DNA from: DATHRK01 sp035465395
Lineage (GTDB): Bacteria > Gemmatimonadota > Gemmatimonadetes > Longimicrobiales > RSA9
NCBI GenBank assembly: GCA_035465395.1
Contig: DATHRK010000032.1
Location: 27,416-91,415, forward strand
Direction: 5' to 3'
DNA length: 64,000 bases
Shown here: one piece after another, positions 44,409 to 53,371 of the stretch
How the letters are laid out: each line of letters opens with the position of its first letter
How positions within the stretch are numbered: the stretch's first letter is position 1
Notes under the pieces: model-generated
What the model saw: the letters and a program-made list of their open reading frames with translations, nothing else
Told to the model about the DNA's origin: nothing
Databases searched by the model: none
Position numbers and translations under genes: made by a program

Positions 44409-45725
44409 ATGCACCGGGCAGCCACCGCGATGCTCACCAATATCCCAGGCAGGTTGGAACAGCGGTTCCAGGCGCCCCCCGTGGGCCGCCGGGCGCTGAG
44501 CCTCGCTATCGCCATGCTGTCCGTCGCCTGCGACGCACGGCCCCAGGCGCTGGAGGCCGACCTGCGCGCCGCCGCCGATCGGGCGCTGCCGCGGCTGGAG
44601 GTGCTGGCGGGGCTCGAGCAGCGGCATCCGATCGCCCTCGGCGTGCGCACCCGCGCCGAGCTCCGTCGGTTCATCGAGCGCCGCCTGGCCGAGGACCTTC
44701 CGGAGGAAGAAGTGGAGGGCGTGCGGGCCACGTACGTGGCGCTCGGCCTGCTGCCGCCGGAGCTGGACCTCGAGGCCCTGCTGCTGGACCTCTACACGGA
44801 GCAGATCGTCGGCTTCTACGACCCGGGATCGGACACGCTCTACGTCGTCGACGACGTGCCCGAGGCCCAGCGTGAGACGGTCCTCGTCCACGAGCTCGTG
44901 CACGCGCTGCAGGACCAACACGCAGACCTCGAGGCGCTGATGCACCGCTCGCTCGGCTCCGACCGGCAGCGCGCCTCGCAGGCGGCGATCGAAGGGCACG
45001 CGACGCTCGTAATGGTGGCCTACTCGCTCGACGCGCTAGGGGCGGACCCGGCCGCCCTCATGGCCGTGCCGGATCTGGCGTCGCAGCTAGGGCCCGCGCT
45101 CCAGGCGTCCAGCTTCCCGGTGCTCGCCGATGCCCCGCGGATCCTCCGGGACGGGCTGCTGTTCCCGTATTTCTCCGGGGCGGGCTTCGTCCTGGAGCTC
45201 TGGCGCGCGAGGGCAACGGGCTCGCTGGCCGGGGGGGCGACCTACCCGGCCCCGCTCGGCGACCTGCTCCCCGCGTCGACGGAGCAGGTGCGACGGCCGG
45301 AAACCCACTTCCTGGCGGAGGTGGACGCGCCGACCGGAGTGAGCTTCGGCCCCCCGGCGAGCGACGGCTGGCCGACGCTCTACGAGAATACGCTGGGCGA
45401 GCTCGAGCTCTCGATCCTGCTCGGTGAGTGGCTGGGGGAGGAGGCCGAGGCGCTCGCCCACGGTTGGGACGGAGACCGCTACCTGACCCTCCGGGATCCG
45501 GCCGGGGGCGTCGCGCTGGACATCGCGATCGTCTGGGACGACGCGGCGTCCGCCGACGCGTTCGCCGCAGCCTACCGACGGGCCGCGGCCGCGCGTACGC
45601 ACCGGGCGGTGCGCGTGGCCCGGGAACGGCTGGCCGGCGTGGAGGTCGTCCGCATCGCGGATGTGCCGGCGGGCACCGACCCGGAGGCCCTGCCGCGACG
45701 CCCCCTCACCCTGAGGCCGCGTTGA
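44409..45725 (+). CDS. HExxH zinc metallopeptidase-like lipoprotein
   Basis: About 438 residues. It has an N-terminal signal (LSLAIAMLSVAC, lipobox-like) and a gluzincin-type active site: VLVHELVHALQDQH (two His, catalytic Glu) with a third acidic ligand ~40 residues on in AAIEGHATLVM. Upstream, YTEQIVGFYDPGSDTLYVVDD is characteristic of a group of uncharacterised bacterial metallopeptidases. ATG 44409 or 44430 could start it. Its stop overlaps the aroB TTG by 4 nt, an unexpected pairing of an exported enzyme with shikimate synthesis. Confidence 0.8.
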   Translation: MHRAATAMLTNIPGRLEQRFQAPPVGRRALSLAIAMLSVACDARPQALEADLRAAADRALPRLEVLAGLEQRHPIALGVRTRAELRRFIERRLAEDLPEEEVEGVRATYVALGLLPPELDLEALLLDLYTEQIVGFYDPGSDTLYVVDDVPEAQRETVLVHELVHALQDQHADLEALMHRSLGSDRQRASQAAIEGHATLVMVAYSLDALGADPAALMAVPDLASQLGPALQASSFPVLADAPRILRDGLLFPYFSGAGFVLELWRARATGSLAGGATYPAPLGDLLPASTEQVRRPETHFLAEVDAPTGVSFGPPASDGWPTLYENTLGELELSILLGEWLGEEAEALAHGWDGDRYLTLRDPAGGVALDIAIVWDDAASADAFAAAYRRAAAARTHRAVRVARERLAGVEVVRIADVPAGTDPEALPRRPLTLRPR

Positions 45726-46834
45726 ACCGCCTGCGGGTCCACACGCCGCCGGAGCCCGCGGGCAGCTACGACGTCTGGATCGAACCCGGCATCCTGTCCC
45801 GCCTGCCTGAGATCATCCGCGAGGTGACCGGCAGCACCCGCTGCGTCGTGATCTCCGACGCGGTCGTCGCCGACATGCTCGGCGAGCGTGTCCGGCGCGA
45901 TCTCGAGGGCGCCGGCTTCGCCGTCGACCTGCTTCGCTTCCCGGCCGGCGAGCAGGCCAAGAACCGCGAGAGCTGGGGCTCGGTCATCGACTCGGTGGCC
46001 AACCGGGGGCTGGGGCGGGACGACGCCGTCGTGGCCCTCGGCGGCGGCGTGACGGGCGACCTCGGCGGGTTCGTCGCCGCGACGTACATGCGCGGCGTCG
46101 CGCTGGTCCAGGTGCCAACCAGCCTCCTGTCGATGGTCGACGCCTCCATCGGCGGCAAGACGGGCCTGGACACGCCGGTGGGCAAGAACCTCATCGGCGC
46201 CTTCCACCAGCCGGCCGCGGTGGTCGTGGACCCCGAGACGCTCGCGTCGCTCCCCGCCGACCACTTCCGGGCGGGTCTCGCCGAGGCCGTGAAGCACGCC
46301 GCGATCGCGGACGCGGACTACCTCGACTGGATTGCCGCGAACGCCGCGTCCATCGACGCGCAGGAGCCCGCGGCCCTGGGGCACCTGATACGTCGTTCCG
46401 TGGAGATCAAGGCCGAGGTGGTCGCCGACGACCCGCTCGAGCGGGACCGGCGTCAGGTATTGAACTTCGGCCACACCTTCGCGCACGCGCTGGAGACCTG
46501 GACCGGCTACCGCACGCTGCACGGGTTCGCCGTGGCGATCGGGAGCGTGGCCGCCGCTGAGTTGGGCGAGCGCACCGGCACCTCCCGCCCTGGAACCGCC
46601 CACAGGCTCTCCGAGGCGCTGTCGATGCTCCACTTGCCGCTGCGCCCCACCGGCGGCGTCCCGGCGGAGCGGATCCTCGAGCTCGCCCGGCAGGACAAGA
46701 AGGCCCGGGGAGGAGCCATCCGTTACGTGCTCCTCGCCGGCATCGGGGAGGTCGCCCGGGGCCCGGACGGCGGCTGGTCGGTGCCCGTGGACGACGGCGT
46801 CGTGGCGGCCGTGCTGGAGGACCTCTGGCAGTAG
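45722..46834 (+). CDS. aroB: 3-dehydroquinate synthase
   Basis: The second enzyme of the shikimate pathway, converting DAHP to 3-dehydroquinate with NAD and a divalent metal. The 370-residue protein has LGRDDAVVALGGGVTGDLGG, FVAATYMRGVALVQVPTSLL, VDASIGGKTGLD, KNLIGAFHQP, FRAGLAEAVKHA (metal-binding Glu), NFGHTFAHALE (metal His) and RQDKKARGG. TTG 45722 overlaps the preceding stop (TTGA). aroC and aroK are not in the window. Confidence 0.96.
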   Translation: MNRLRVHTPPEPAGSYDVWIEPGILSRLPEIIREVTGSTRCVVISDAVVADMLGERVRRDLEGAGFAVDLLRFPAGEQAKNRESWGSVIDSVANRGLGRDDAVVALGGGVTGDLGGFVAATYMRGVALVQVPTSLLSMVDASIGGKTGLDTPVGKNLIGAFHQPAAVVVDPETLASLPADHFRAGLAEAVKHAAIADADYLDWIAANAASIDAQEPAALGHLIRRSVEIKAEVVADDPLERDRRQVLNFGHTFAHALETWTGYRTLHGFAVAIGSVAAAELGERTGTSRPGTAHRLSEALSMLHLPLRPTGGVPAERILELARQDKKARGGAIRYVLLAGIGEVARGPDGGWSVPVDDGVVAAVLEDLWQ

Positions 46835-46864
46835 CTCGTCCGTGCCTCCAGGTTTCGGGATCGT

Positions 46865-46894
46865 TTGACGCTCGGCTGCCGGGCCGCCTATCTT
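46865..46894 (+). promoter_or_regulatory. Promoter of acyl-CoA ligase gene
   Basis: TTGACG (46865-46870), 18-nt gap, TATCTT (46889-46894), in a 123-nt intergenic space after aroB. This is the clearest sigma-70-like promoter in the window. A GGAGG ribosome site at 46949-46953 precedes ATG 46958. Confidence 0.6.
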
Positions 46895-46957
46895 GCCGCC
46901 CGCTCGCACCGCTCCGGGCCGTCGCCCGGGGAGGTCCGTACGACTGTTGGAGGCTGC

Positions 46958-48556
46958 ATGGCGCTCCCTGAGCGCGACAGCACGACATCGGTCGCCCTGA
47001 CGCTGGCAGCTCGCGCGAAGGGGGCACCCGATGCTCCCTACCTCCTCTTCGGCGACCAGACCCTCACGTACGGGCAGGTCGACGCCCGCGCTGCGGCGCT
47101 CGCGGCCTCCCTGCACGAACTGGGGATCGCCAGAGGGGACCGCCTGGGCCTGGTGCTTCCGAACTGGCCGGAATTCGCCATCGCCGCGTTCGCGGCGGCC
47201 AAGCTCGGGGTCGTGATCGTCCCGCTGAACCCGCGCGAACCCGCCGCCGAGCTGCAATACATGCTGCGCCATTCGGAGGCGGCCGCGGTCGTGACCGCCG
47301 AGGACTACAGGGGTGTGGACTTCCTGGAGGTGTTCGAGGAGCTCCTGACGCAGCTCCCCGATCTCCGCTACGTCGTCACCGTCGGCCCCGAGGACCTGTG
47401 GTACGACGACCGGATCTACCAGTTCGAAGACCTGGTCTCGGCCGGCATAGGCAAGGCGTTTCCGCGCGCCGAGTCGGGCCCCGAGGAGCCTTTCGGGATC
47501 GTCTACACGTCCGGCACCACAGGCAAGCCCAAGGGGGTCGTCGTGAGCAGCGGCAACCTCCTGTCTGCCGCGGCGGGGACGGTCGGCGCGATCGAGCTCG
47601 GCCCGGGCGACGTGGTGGCGGGGGTGACGGCGCTGTTCCACGTCTTCGGGCTGGGGCCGGGTCTGATCGGCACGCTCCTCGGCGGTGCATCCCTGGTCCT
47701 GCAGGAGGACTTCGACCCGCTCGAGTCCCTGGACCTGATCGAACGGTGCGGGGTTACAGTGCACTACGGCGTGCCGACGGTGTTTCTGACGGAGTTGCGC
47801 GAGGTCGAGCTCGCGCCCCGCGACCTGTCGACGCTCCGCGCGGGCGTGGTGGCGGGGGCTCCCATCGGGGATGAGACGCTGCGTCGGATTCGGCAGCAGC
47901 TCTGCCCCGGCTTGCAGGTCGCGTACTCCCTCACCGAGACGGCGTCCACCGTCGCGATCACGCGGCCGCAGGATCCCGCCGACAAGCAGTTGTTCACCCT
48001 CGGCAGGCCGATCGAGGGAACCGAGATCCGCGTCGTCGACGACGCGGGCGAGGTGCTGCCGGTGGAGAGCGTCGGCGAGCTGACCGTGCGCGGGCCCGGC
48101 GTCATGCTCGGTTACTATCGGCAGCCCGGCGAGACCCGACAGGCCCTGGGCGAGGACGGCTTCCTGCGCACGGGGGACGTCGGGATGGTGGACGAGGAAG
48201 GGTACGTGCACGTCGTCGGCCGGCGGAACGACGTCATCATCCGCGGGGGCGTCAACGTGTACCCGAGGGAGGTGGAGGATCGCCTCCAGGCGCACCCGGC
48301 GATCGAGCAGGCGGTGATCGTCGGGGTGCCCGACGAGGTGCTCGGCGAAGCCGTGTGCGCCTGCGTCGTCGCGGTGGAGGGAGCGCTCGTGACACCCGAG
48401 GAGATCCGGAGCTGGTGTCGCGACGCGATGGCCGACCACAAGGTGCCGGACATCGTGCGATTCCTCGGCGCGCTGCCGGCCACGGCCAGCGGCAAGGTCC
48501 GCCGCGCCGAACTGGCACGATCCGTGATCGACGGGTCGGAGGCGGAGATCGCCTAG
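46958..48556 (+). CDS. Acyl-CoA synthetase (AMP-forming)
   Basis: 532-residue ANL-superfamily ligase activating a carboxylic acid to its CoA thioester via an acyl-AMP. Motifs: FGIVYTSGTTGKPKGVVVS (P-loop), ALFHVFGLGPG, VAYSLTETASTVA, GFLRTGDVGMVDEEGYVHVVGR, DVIIRGGVNVYPREVE and the late catalytic Lys in ATASGKVRRAEL. Fatty acids are the likely substrate given etfAB and ETF-QO nearby, but the pocket cannot be read. It has its own promoter and is followed by a stable hairpin. Confidence 0.93.
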   Translation: MALPERDSTTSVALTLAARAKGAPDAPYLLFGDQTLTYGQVDARAAALAASLHELGIARGDRLGLVLPNWPEFAIAAFAAAKLGVVIVPLNPREPAAELQYMLRHSEAAAVVTAEDYRGVDFLEVFEELLTQLPDLRYVVTVGPEDLWYDDRIYQFEDLVSAGIGKAFPRAESGPEEPFGIVYTSGTTGKPKGVVVSSGNLLSAAAGTVGAIELGPGDVVAGVTALFHVFGLGPGLIGTLLGGASLVLQEDFDPLESLDLIERCGVTVHYGVPTVFLTELREVELAPRDLSTLRAGVVAGAPIGDETLRRIRQQLCPGLQVAYSLTETASTVAITRPQDPADKQLFTLGRPIEGTEIRVVDDAGEVLPVESVGELTVRGPGVMLGYYRQPGETRQALGEDGFLRTGDVGMVDEEGYVHVVGRRNDVIIRGGVNVYPREVEDRLQAHPAIEQAVIVGVPDEVLGEAVCACVVAVEGALVTPEEIRSWCRDAMADHKVPDIVRFLGALPATASGKVRRAELARSVIDGSEAEIA

Positions 48557-48856
48557 AAGGGCCGTGATGTCCGCAGGACATCGCGAGCGACGTGCGCCGC
48601 GCGGAAAGCCCGGCGCGACATCGCCTCGAACCGAGCGCCGACGGGGTGTCGGCGCCTTACACACAGGGCGGGCTGAGGCCCGCCGCGAAGGCCGCTTCAC
48701 CGGTCCCGCGGATCGTGACCCCGGGAACGATGCGCCTCGCCCCCGACCTTCGTCGGCGGTGGGGCCGCGTCGAGCGGGGGACGATCATGTGGACGTGGGC
48801 AAGGAACCAGGCTCACGATCCGCGCGGACGGGAAGGGGTCTCGCGAACGACGAAGG
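48557..48856 (+). other. 300-nt intergenic region with two hairpins
   Basis: No gene is recognised. CGTGATGTCC-GCA-GGACATCGCG (48563-48585) is a 10-bp stem with one G-U pair, 7 nt after the ligase stop, and a likely terminator. GGCGGGC-TGAG-GCCCGCC (48667-48684) is a perfect 7-bp stem with a tetraloop. The rest has no coding bias; an untranslated leader or small RNA is possible but no known RNA family fits. Confidence 0.45.
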
Positions 48857-50908
48857 ATGGATTTCGTGAGACACATCAGCACCACAACGGGGCCGTTCCC
48901 ACAGGGCGCGGTCCAGCCGCAGGCGCACGCGCCCAACGCCGCGCTCCTCATCGACTTCGACAACGTCACGATGGGGATCCGCAGCGACCTCACCCGGGAG
49001 CTGCGCAACCTCCTGGACAGCGAAGTGATCCGCGGCAAGGTCGCGGTGCAACGCGCGTACGCCGATTGGCGGCGCTATCCGCAGTACATCGTCCCCCTGT
49101 CGGAGGCGTCGATCGACCTGATCTTCGCGCCGGCATACGGGAGCTCCAAGAAGAACGCCACCGACATTCGCCTGGCGATCGACGCTCTCGAGCTCGTCTT
49201 CACCCGTCCCGAGATCGGGACCTTCATGCTGCTTTCGGGCGACTCCGACTTCAGCAGTCTGGTGCTCAAGCTGAAGGAGTACGGCAAGTACGTCATAGGC
49301 GTGGGGATACGGGAGTCGGCCTCCGATCTCCTCGTCCAGAACTGCGACGAGTACTACTCCTACAGCGCCCTTACGGGCCTGACCGCGGCCGGAGAGGACT
49401 CCGGGGAGCGCCACGATCCGTGGGAGCTCGTCGAGCGCGCCGTGCTCCGCATGGAGAAGAACGGCGACGTCATGCGCTCGGACCGGCTCAAGCAGGTGAT
49501 GCTGGAGATGGATCCGGGCTTCGACGAGAAGGAGTTGGGCTTCACGAAGTACAACAAGTTCCTGGCCGAAGCCGCCTCCAAGAACCGCCTGGCGCTGAAC
49601 AAGCTCGAGAACGGCCAGTTCGAGGTCACGCCCGCGGGCAAGCCGAGTTCCGGTGGCTCCGAGCGTGAGGACGGGAGGGGTCGCGGGGGCCGCGGCAGAG
49701 GCCGGGACCGCGGGCGCCGCGGGCGTCGGGACGACGCGCGCGCCCCATCCGGTTCGGCTCGCGCCCGCGGCGGAGCGTCGGCGCCCTCCGGTGACGCGGC
49801 CGCGGCGCCCAACGACGACGACCGCTCGCCCCGCGGGGAGGACCGAGCCCCGCGCGAAGAGGCCGCGCCGGCGCGCACACCGGCCGCGCCGGCGCGCGCA
49901 CCGGCCGCGCCGTCGAAGGGCGGCGGCGGCGACGACGTCGAAGACGGCGAAACCTACGCGTACGGGCTTCTGGCGCGCGCCGTGGCGGACATAGGAGGCG
50001 CCTCGCGCAATCCGGTCCGCGATTCCGAGCTCAAACGGCGCATGCTCGAGATCGACGGCAGCTTCGACGAAGCCACCCTGGGGTTCAGCAAGTTCAGCCG
50101 CTTCCTGCGCCGCGCGCACGACGAAGAGGTGATCGACCTGCACCGCACGCCCGAGGGGCACTACGAAGCGGTTCTGGGAGGGAAGGGCTCCGCGTACCGC
50201 GAGCAGGGCGTCCCCGGTGGCGCCGGCTCGCCGGCCGAGAAGAAGGGCGGCGAGGAAGGCGGAGATGCCAAGCCCTCGCGCGGCCGCGGGCGCGGCCGCG
50301 GCGGGCGTTCGAGTCGCTCGGCGGAGCCGGCCGCGGAGCGACCCGAGCGCACGGATCGTGAGGCCGGCGACCAGGGAGAGAACGGCGCCGGCGCCGACCG
50401 TGAGCGAGCCGCACAGGCCGAGTACGCCGCGGCGGCGGAATCCTCCTCCGGCGACGACGCCGAGCCGGAAGGCCGGGAAGCTTCCCCCGCGACGACCGCC
50501 TCGGAGTCCGGGACGGAGCCGGAGCGTACGAAGTCCCTGGAGCGACCGCGCAGCTGGGGGCGGAGCCGTCGCGGAGGCGCGCAGTCCGGGCCCCCGCCGG
50601 TGCTACCGGGCCAGACCGTCGGGACCTCGGCGCCGAAGTCGGAGCCGGGGCACGGGGACGGCAGCGGCCAGCGCGACCACGCCGACGGCACGGGACTGCC
50701 CCGGGAGCGCTCGGAGGTCATCCGCTACCTGGTGGCCCGCTACAAGGGCGTCGGCGAGCGCACGGCCTCCACCGTGGTGGACGAATTCGGCCCGACCGAG
50801 GTCTTCCGCGTGCTCGGCGAGGATCCGGATCGCGTGCGGGACCTCGTCGGCCCGGCCCGCGCCCAGATGCTGATCGACGGATGGGCGGCGGACCCGGCAC
50901 GGAGCTGA
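48857..50908 (+). CDS. NYN nuclease with two OST-HTH/LOTUS domains and HhH tail
   Basis: 683 residues. A NYN (PIN-like, LabA/DUF88) domain at ~27-170 has acidic residues D33 and D35 (LLIDFDNV), D129 and D131 (LLSGDSDFSSL) and a C-terminal NCDEYY. Two OST-HTH/LOTUS RNA-binding modules follow: ~186-258 (FDEKELGFTKYNKFL) and ~365-440 (FDEATLGFSKFSRFL). They are divided by an Arg/Gly-rich stretch and an Ala/Pro repeat. A second RG-rich linker leads to a helix-hairpin-helix-like end (YKGVGERTASTVVDEFG). GTG 48866 is better spaced to AAGGA than ATG 48857. It probably cuts or guards structured or modified RNA (inference). Confidence 0.88.
   Translation: MDFVRHISTTTGPFPQGAVQPQAHAPNAALLIDFDNVTMGIRSDLTRELRNLLDSEVIRGKVAVQRAYADWRRYPQYIVPLSEASIDLIFAPAYGSSKKNATDIRLAIDALELVFTRPEIGTFMLLSGDSDFSSLVLKLKEYGKYVIGVGIRESASDLLVQNCDEYYSYSALTGLTAAGEDSGERHDPWELVERAVLRMEKNGDVMRSDRLKQVMLEMDPGFDEKELGFTKYNKFLAEAASKNRLALNKLENGQFEVTPAGKPSSGGSEREDGRGRGGRGRGRDRGRRGRRDDARAPSGSARARGGASAPSGDAAAAPNDDDRSPRGEDRAPREEAAPARTPAAPARAPAAPSKGGGGDDVEDGETYAYGLLARAVADIGGASRNPVRDSELKRRMLEIDGSFDEATLGFSKFSRFLRRAHDEEVIDLHRTPEGHYEAVLGGKGSAYREQGVPGGAGSPAEKKGGEEGGDAKPSRGRGRGRGGRSSRSAEPAAERPERTDREAGDQGENGAGADRERAAQAEYAAAAESSSGDDAEPEGREASPATTASESGTEPERTKSLERPRSWGRSRRGGAQSGPPPVLPGQTVGTSAPKSEPGHGDGSGQRDHADGTGLPRERSEVIRYLVARYKGVGERTASTVVDEFGPTEVFRVLGEDPDRVRDLVGPARAQMLIDGWAADPARS
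49862..49912 (+). repeat. 21-nt tandem repeat, 2.4 copies, in NYN-LOTUS linker
   Basis: Units at 49862-49882 and 49883-49903 differ by one base, with a 9-nt partial copy after. They encode the (A/P-rich) repeats between the first RG stretch and the second LOTUS domain. In-frame length variation between strains would be expected. Confidence 0.75.
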
Positions 50909-51513
50909 TCGCCGGAACCGCGCGGGTCGTCGGCGAGCCGGGCGTCCTGCCCGCGTCTTTCTACGATCGACCGGCCGAGCAGGTCGCGCGCGACCTGCTC
51001 GGCGCGATCGTGGTCTCCGACCTGGAAGGCGCCAGGACGGCGGGACGGATCGTCGAGACCGAAGCCTATCCGGGGCCGCACGATCCGGCTTCCCACGCCG
51101 CAGCCCGCATAGGCAGAACGCGCCGCAACGAAACCATGCACGGCCCGCCGGGCATCGCCTACGTCTATCGCATCTACGGGCTCCATTGGTGCCTCAACGC
51201 GGTCACCGGCACGGCCGACCGTCCTGCCGCCGTGCTGCTGCGCGCGCTGGAGCCGGTCGCGGGACGAGCCACGATGGCACGGCGGCGCGGGCGCGAGCGG
51301 GACCTGGCCAACGGGCCCGCCCGACTCACGCAGGCGCTGGCCGTGGACGGGGCGTCCGATGGCCGTCCACTCACCAGAGGCGCCCTGCGCATCATCGAGG
51401 GGGCTCGCGTGGCGGACCGACGCGTGGCCACCGGGCCTCGCATCGGCGTGACCCGGGCCCGCGAGTGGCCCCTGCGGTTCTGGGTGCGCGGACACGCGCA
51501 CGTGTCGCGCTGA
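50881..51513 (+). CDS. 3-methyladenine DNA glycosylase (Mpg/AAG family)
   Basis: 210 residues of the AAG fold that removes alkylated purines. It has PAEQVARDLLGAIVV, the catalytic-Glu motif IVETEAYPGPHDPASHA, GRTRRNETMHGPPGIAYVY, IYGLHWCLNAV (base-stacking Tyr/His) and LANGPARLTQALAV. ATG 50881 overlaps the NYN-LOTUS gene by 28 nt, so the two are translationally linked, pairing a nuclease-like protein with base-excision repair. A later start is possible but would still keep the core. Confidence 0.93.
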   Translation: MGGGPGTELIAGTARVVGEPGVLPASFYDRPAEQVARDLLGAIVVSDLEGARTAGRIVETEAYPGPHDPASHAAARIGRTRRNETMHGPPGIAYVYRIYGLHWCLNAVTGTADRPAAVLLRALEPVAGRATMARRRGRERDLANGPARLTQALAVDGASDGRPLTRGALRIIEGARVADRRVATGPRIGVTRAREWPLRFWVRGHAHVSR

Positions 51514-51558
51514 CCCCGCGCGCGCGCCTGATAGGCGGCGTCGTCGGCCGACCGGGCA

Positions 51559-51588
51559 TGGACACCCGGCGGGGCGGCCGGATACCTT
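51559..51588 (+). promoter_or_regulatory. Putative etfBA promoter
   Basis: TGGACA (51559-51564), 18-nt gap, TACCTT (51583-51588), 43 nt before the etfB GTG, within the 118-nt space after the glycosylase gene. Confidence 0.4.
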
Positions 51589-51631
51589 CCGGTGCCTCGC
51601 CCGAAAACGAACACGCGAACCGACCCACATC

Positions 51632-52378
51632 GTGAAGATCGTCGTCTGCATCAAGCGGGTGCCGGACACCGCCGCCCGCATCAAGGTCACGCCCGACGGT
51701 GGCATCGACCAAACCGGCCTCAAGTACGTGATATCGCCCTACGACGAGTTTGCCCTCGAGGCCGCGCTGCGGCTCCGGGACGGCGGCGAGGGGACGACGG
51801 TCACGGCGCTCACCGTGGGGGACGCGAGCGCCGCAGAGCAGCTTCGCTCGGCGCTCGCCATGGGCGCCGACGACGCCGTGCTGATCGCCGCCGAGACGGG
51901 CATGGACGGCCTCGCCACCGCGGGCGTCATCGCCGACGAGATCACGGCCCGCGCGCCGGACCTCGTGCTCTTCGGCATGAAGGCGGTCGACGGAGACCAG
52001 CAGCAGGTCGGGCTCATGGCCGCCGAGCTTGCGGGGCTGCCCGCCGTGTCGGTCGTCGCCGAGCTGGCGATCGAGGACGGCAAGGCGGTCTGCCACCGGG
52101 AGGCCGAGGGCTCGGTGGAGGTGCTCGAGGTGCCGCTACCCGCCGTCGTGACCATCACCAAGGGCGAGCACGAGCCCCGCTATCCCTCGCTGAAGGGCAT
52201 CATGGCGGCCAAGCGGAAGCCGCTGGAGGAGAAGGCTGCCGAGCCCGCGGCCGGCCGCATCGAGATGCGCGATCTCGCCGAGCCGCCCGCGCGCCCGGAA
52301 GGTCGCATCGTGGGGGAGGGGGCCGACGCTGTGCCCGACCTCGTCCGACTGCTGCGCGAGGAAGCCAAGGTGCTCTAG
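51632..52378 (+). CDS. etfB: Electron transfer flavoprotein subunit beta
   Basis: 248 residues, AMP-binding half of the ETF heterodimer that takes electrons from acyl-CoA dehydrogenases. It begins KIVVCIKRVPDTAARIKV and has INQTGLK-like DQTGLKYVISPYDEFALEAAL, DLVLFGMKAVDGDQQQVGLMAAEL, and the ETF beta signature region VPLPAVVTITKGEHEPRYPSLKGIMAAKRKP. GTG 51632 is the start. etfA follows after 6 nt, and a TetR gene follows etfA after 6 nt. Confidence 0.96.
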   Translation: MKIVVCIKRVPDTAARIKVTPDGGIDQTGLKYVISPYDEFALEAALRLRDGGEGTTVTALTVGDASAAEQLRSALAMGADDAVLIAAETGMDGLATAGVIADEITARAPDLVLFGMKAVDGDQQQVGLMAAELAGLPAVSVVAELAIEDGKAVCHREAEGSVEVLEVPLPAVVTITKGEHEPRYPSLKGIMAAKRKPLEEKAAEPAAGRIEMRDLAEPPARPEGRIVGEGADAVPDLVRLLREEAKVL

Positions 52379-52384
52379 GAGAAC

Positions 52385-53365
52385 ATGTCGAACGTACTTG
52401 CCGTCATAGAAGTGAAGGACGGCGCGCCGCGGCGCGTCGGCAACGAGGTCGTCACCGCGGCGCGCGCGCTCGCCGAAGGGCTGGGGGGCGAGGTGCACGC
52501 GCTCGTGGTGGCCGGCTCTTCGGTGGAAACCGGCGGCCTGGCCGCACACGGTGCCGACCGCGTGTTTCTCTGCACGCACGAAGCCCTGGCGGACTACCAC
52601 CCGGAAGGCTACAAGGAGGCCGTTACGGGCTTCCTCGAAGGTCGGGACTACGGCGCCGTGCTGTTCGGCGCGACGAGTCAGGGCAAGGATCTGGCCCCGC
52701 GCGTCGCGGCTTGCCTCGGCCTGCCCCTCGCGTCCGAAGCGACCGGACTGGAGGTCGATCAGGCAACGGTGATCGCAACGCGTCCCGTCTACGCGGGCAA
52801 GGCGATCGCGAAGGTCGCCATCGACGCGTCGCCGGCGCTCGTATCGATCCGGCCGAACGTGTTCACGCCGAGCGAGTCGCCCCGCGAGGGCGCAGTGGAG
52901 GACGTCGCCGCGGACATCGACCCCGGCGCGTGGCGAATCGCGCGTCGCGAGGTCCACGGGGACACCGGCGACCGGCCGGACGTCGGCGAGGCGCCCATCG
53001 TCGTCAGCGGCGGCCGCGGATTGCAGGATGCCGGCAACTGGGGCCTCCTCGAGGACCTCCGCGACGCCCTGGGCCCCGCCGCCGCGCTCGGAGCCTCCCG
53101 CGCCGTGGTCGACGCGGGATGGCGGCCACACGCGGAGCAGGTCGGCCAGACCGGCAAGACGGTTTCTCCGCAGCTCTACGTGGCGGTCGGCATCAGCGGC
53201 GCGATCCAGCACCTGGCCGGGATGCGTACGGCGGGCACCATCGTCGCGATCAACAAGGACGCGGACGCGCCCATCTTCAAGATCGCCGACTACGGCGTGG
53301 TGGGCGACGCCTTCGAGATCGTCCCCCGTCTCGCCGAGGAGATCCGGCGCGCGCGCGCCGGCTAG
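52385..53365 (+). CDS. etfA: Electron transfer flavoprotein subunit alpha
   Basis: 326 residues, FAD-binding half of ETF. N-terminal part: NVLAVIEVKDGAPRRVGNEVVTAA, FGATSQGKDLAPRVAACLGLPL. C-terminal FAD domain: VVSGGRGLQDAGNWGLLEDL, GASRAVVDAGWRPHAEQVGQTGKTVSPQLYVAVGISGAIQHLAGM and IVAINKDADAPIFKIADYGVVGD, all canonical. It pairs with etfB upstream and passes electrons to the ETF-QO encoded on the opposite strand just beyond the TetR gene. Confidence 0.97.
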   Translation: MSNVLAVIEVKDGAPRRVGNEVVTAARALAEGLGGEVHALVVAGSSVETGGLAAHGADRVFLCTHEALADYHPEGYKEAVTGFLEGRDYGAVLFGATSQGKDLAPRVAACLGLPLASEATGLEVDQATVIATRPVYAGKAIAKVAIDASPALVSIRPNVFTPSESPREGAVEDVAADIDPGAWRIARREVHGDTGDRPDVGEAPIVVSGGRGLQDAGNWGLLEDLRDALGPAAALGASRAVVDAGWRPHAEQVGQTGKTVSPQLYVAVGISGAIQHLAGMRTAGTIVAINKDADAPIFKIADYGVVGDAFEIVPRLAEEIRRARAG

Positions 53366-53371
53366 CCGCCC

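Noticed and set aside
45572..48700. 1042-codon minus-strand frame opposite aroB and the acyl-CoA ligase
   Set aside because: Both plus-strand genes carry complete catalytic motifs; the antisense frame shows no family.
48557..48856. RNase P RNA, SRP RNA or TPP riboswitch
   Set aside because: A few short strings (GGAAAGCCCGG, GGCTGAGG) are suggestive, but the conserved cores of these RNAs are not present in order.
49862..49912. CRISPR-like repeat
   Set aside because: The 21-nt units are adjacent without spacers and encode an in-frame Ala/Pro linker.
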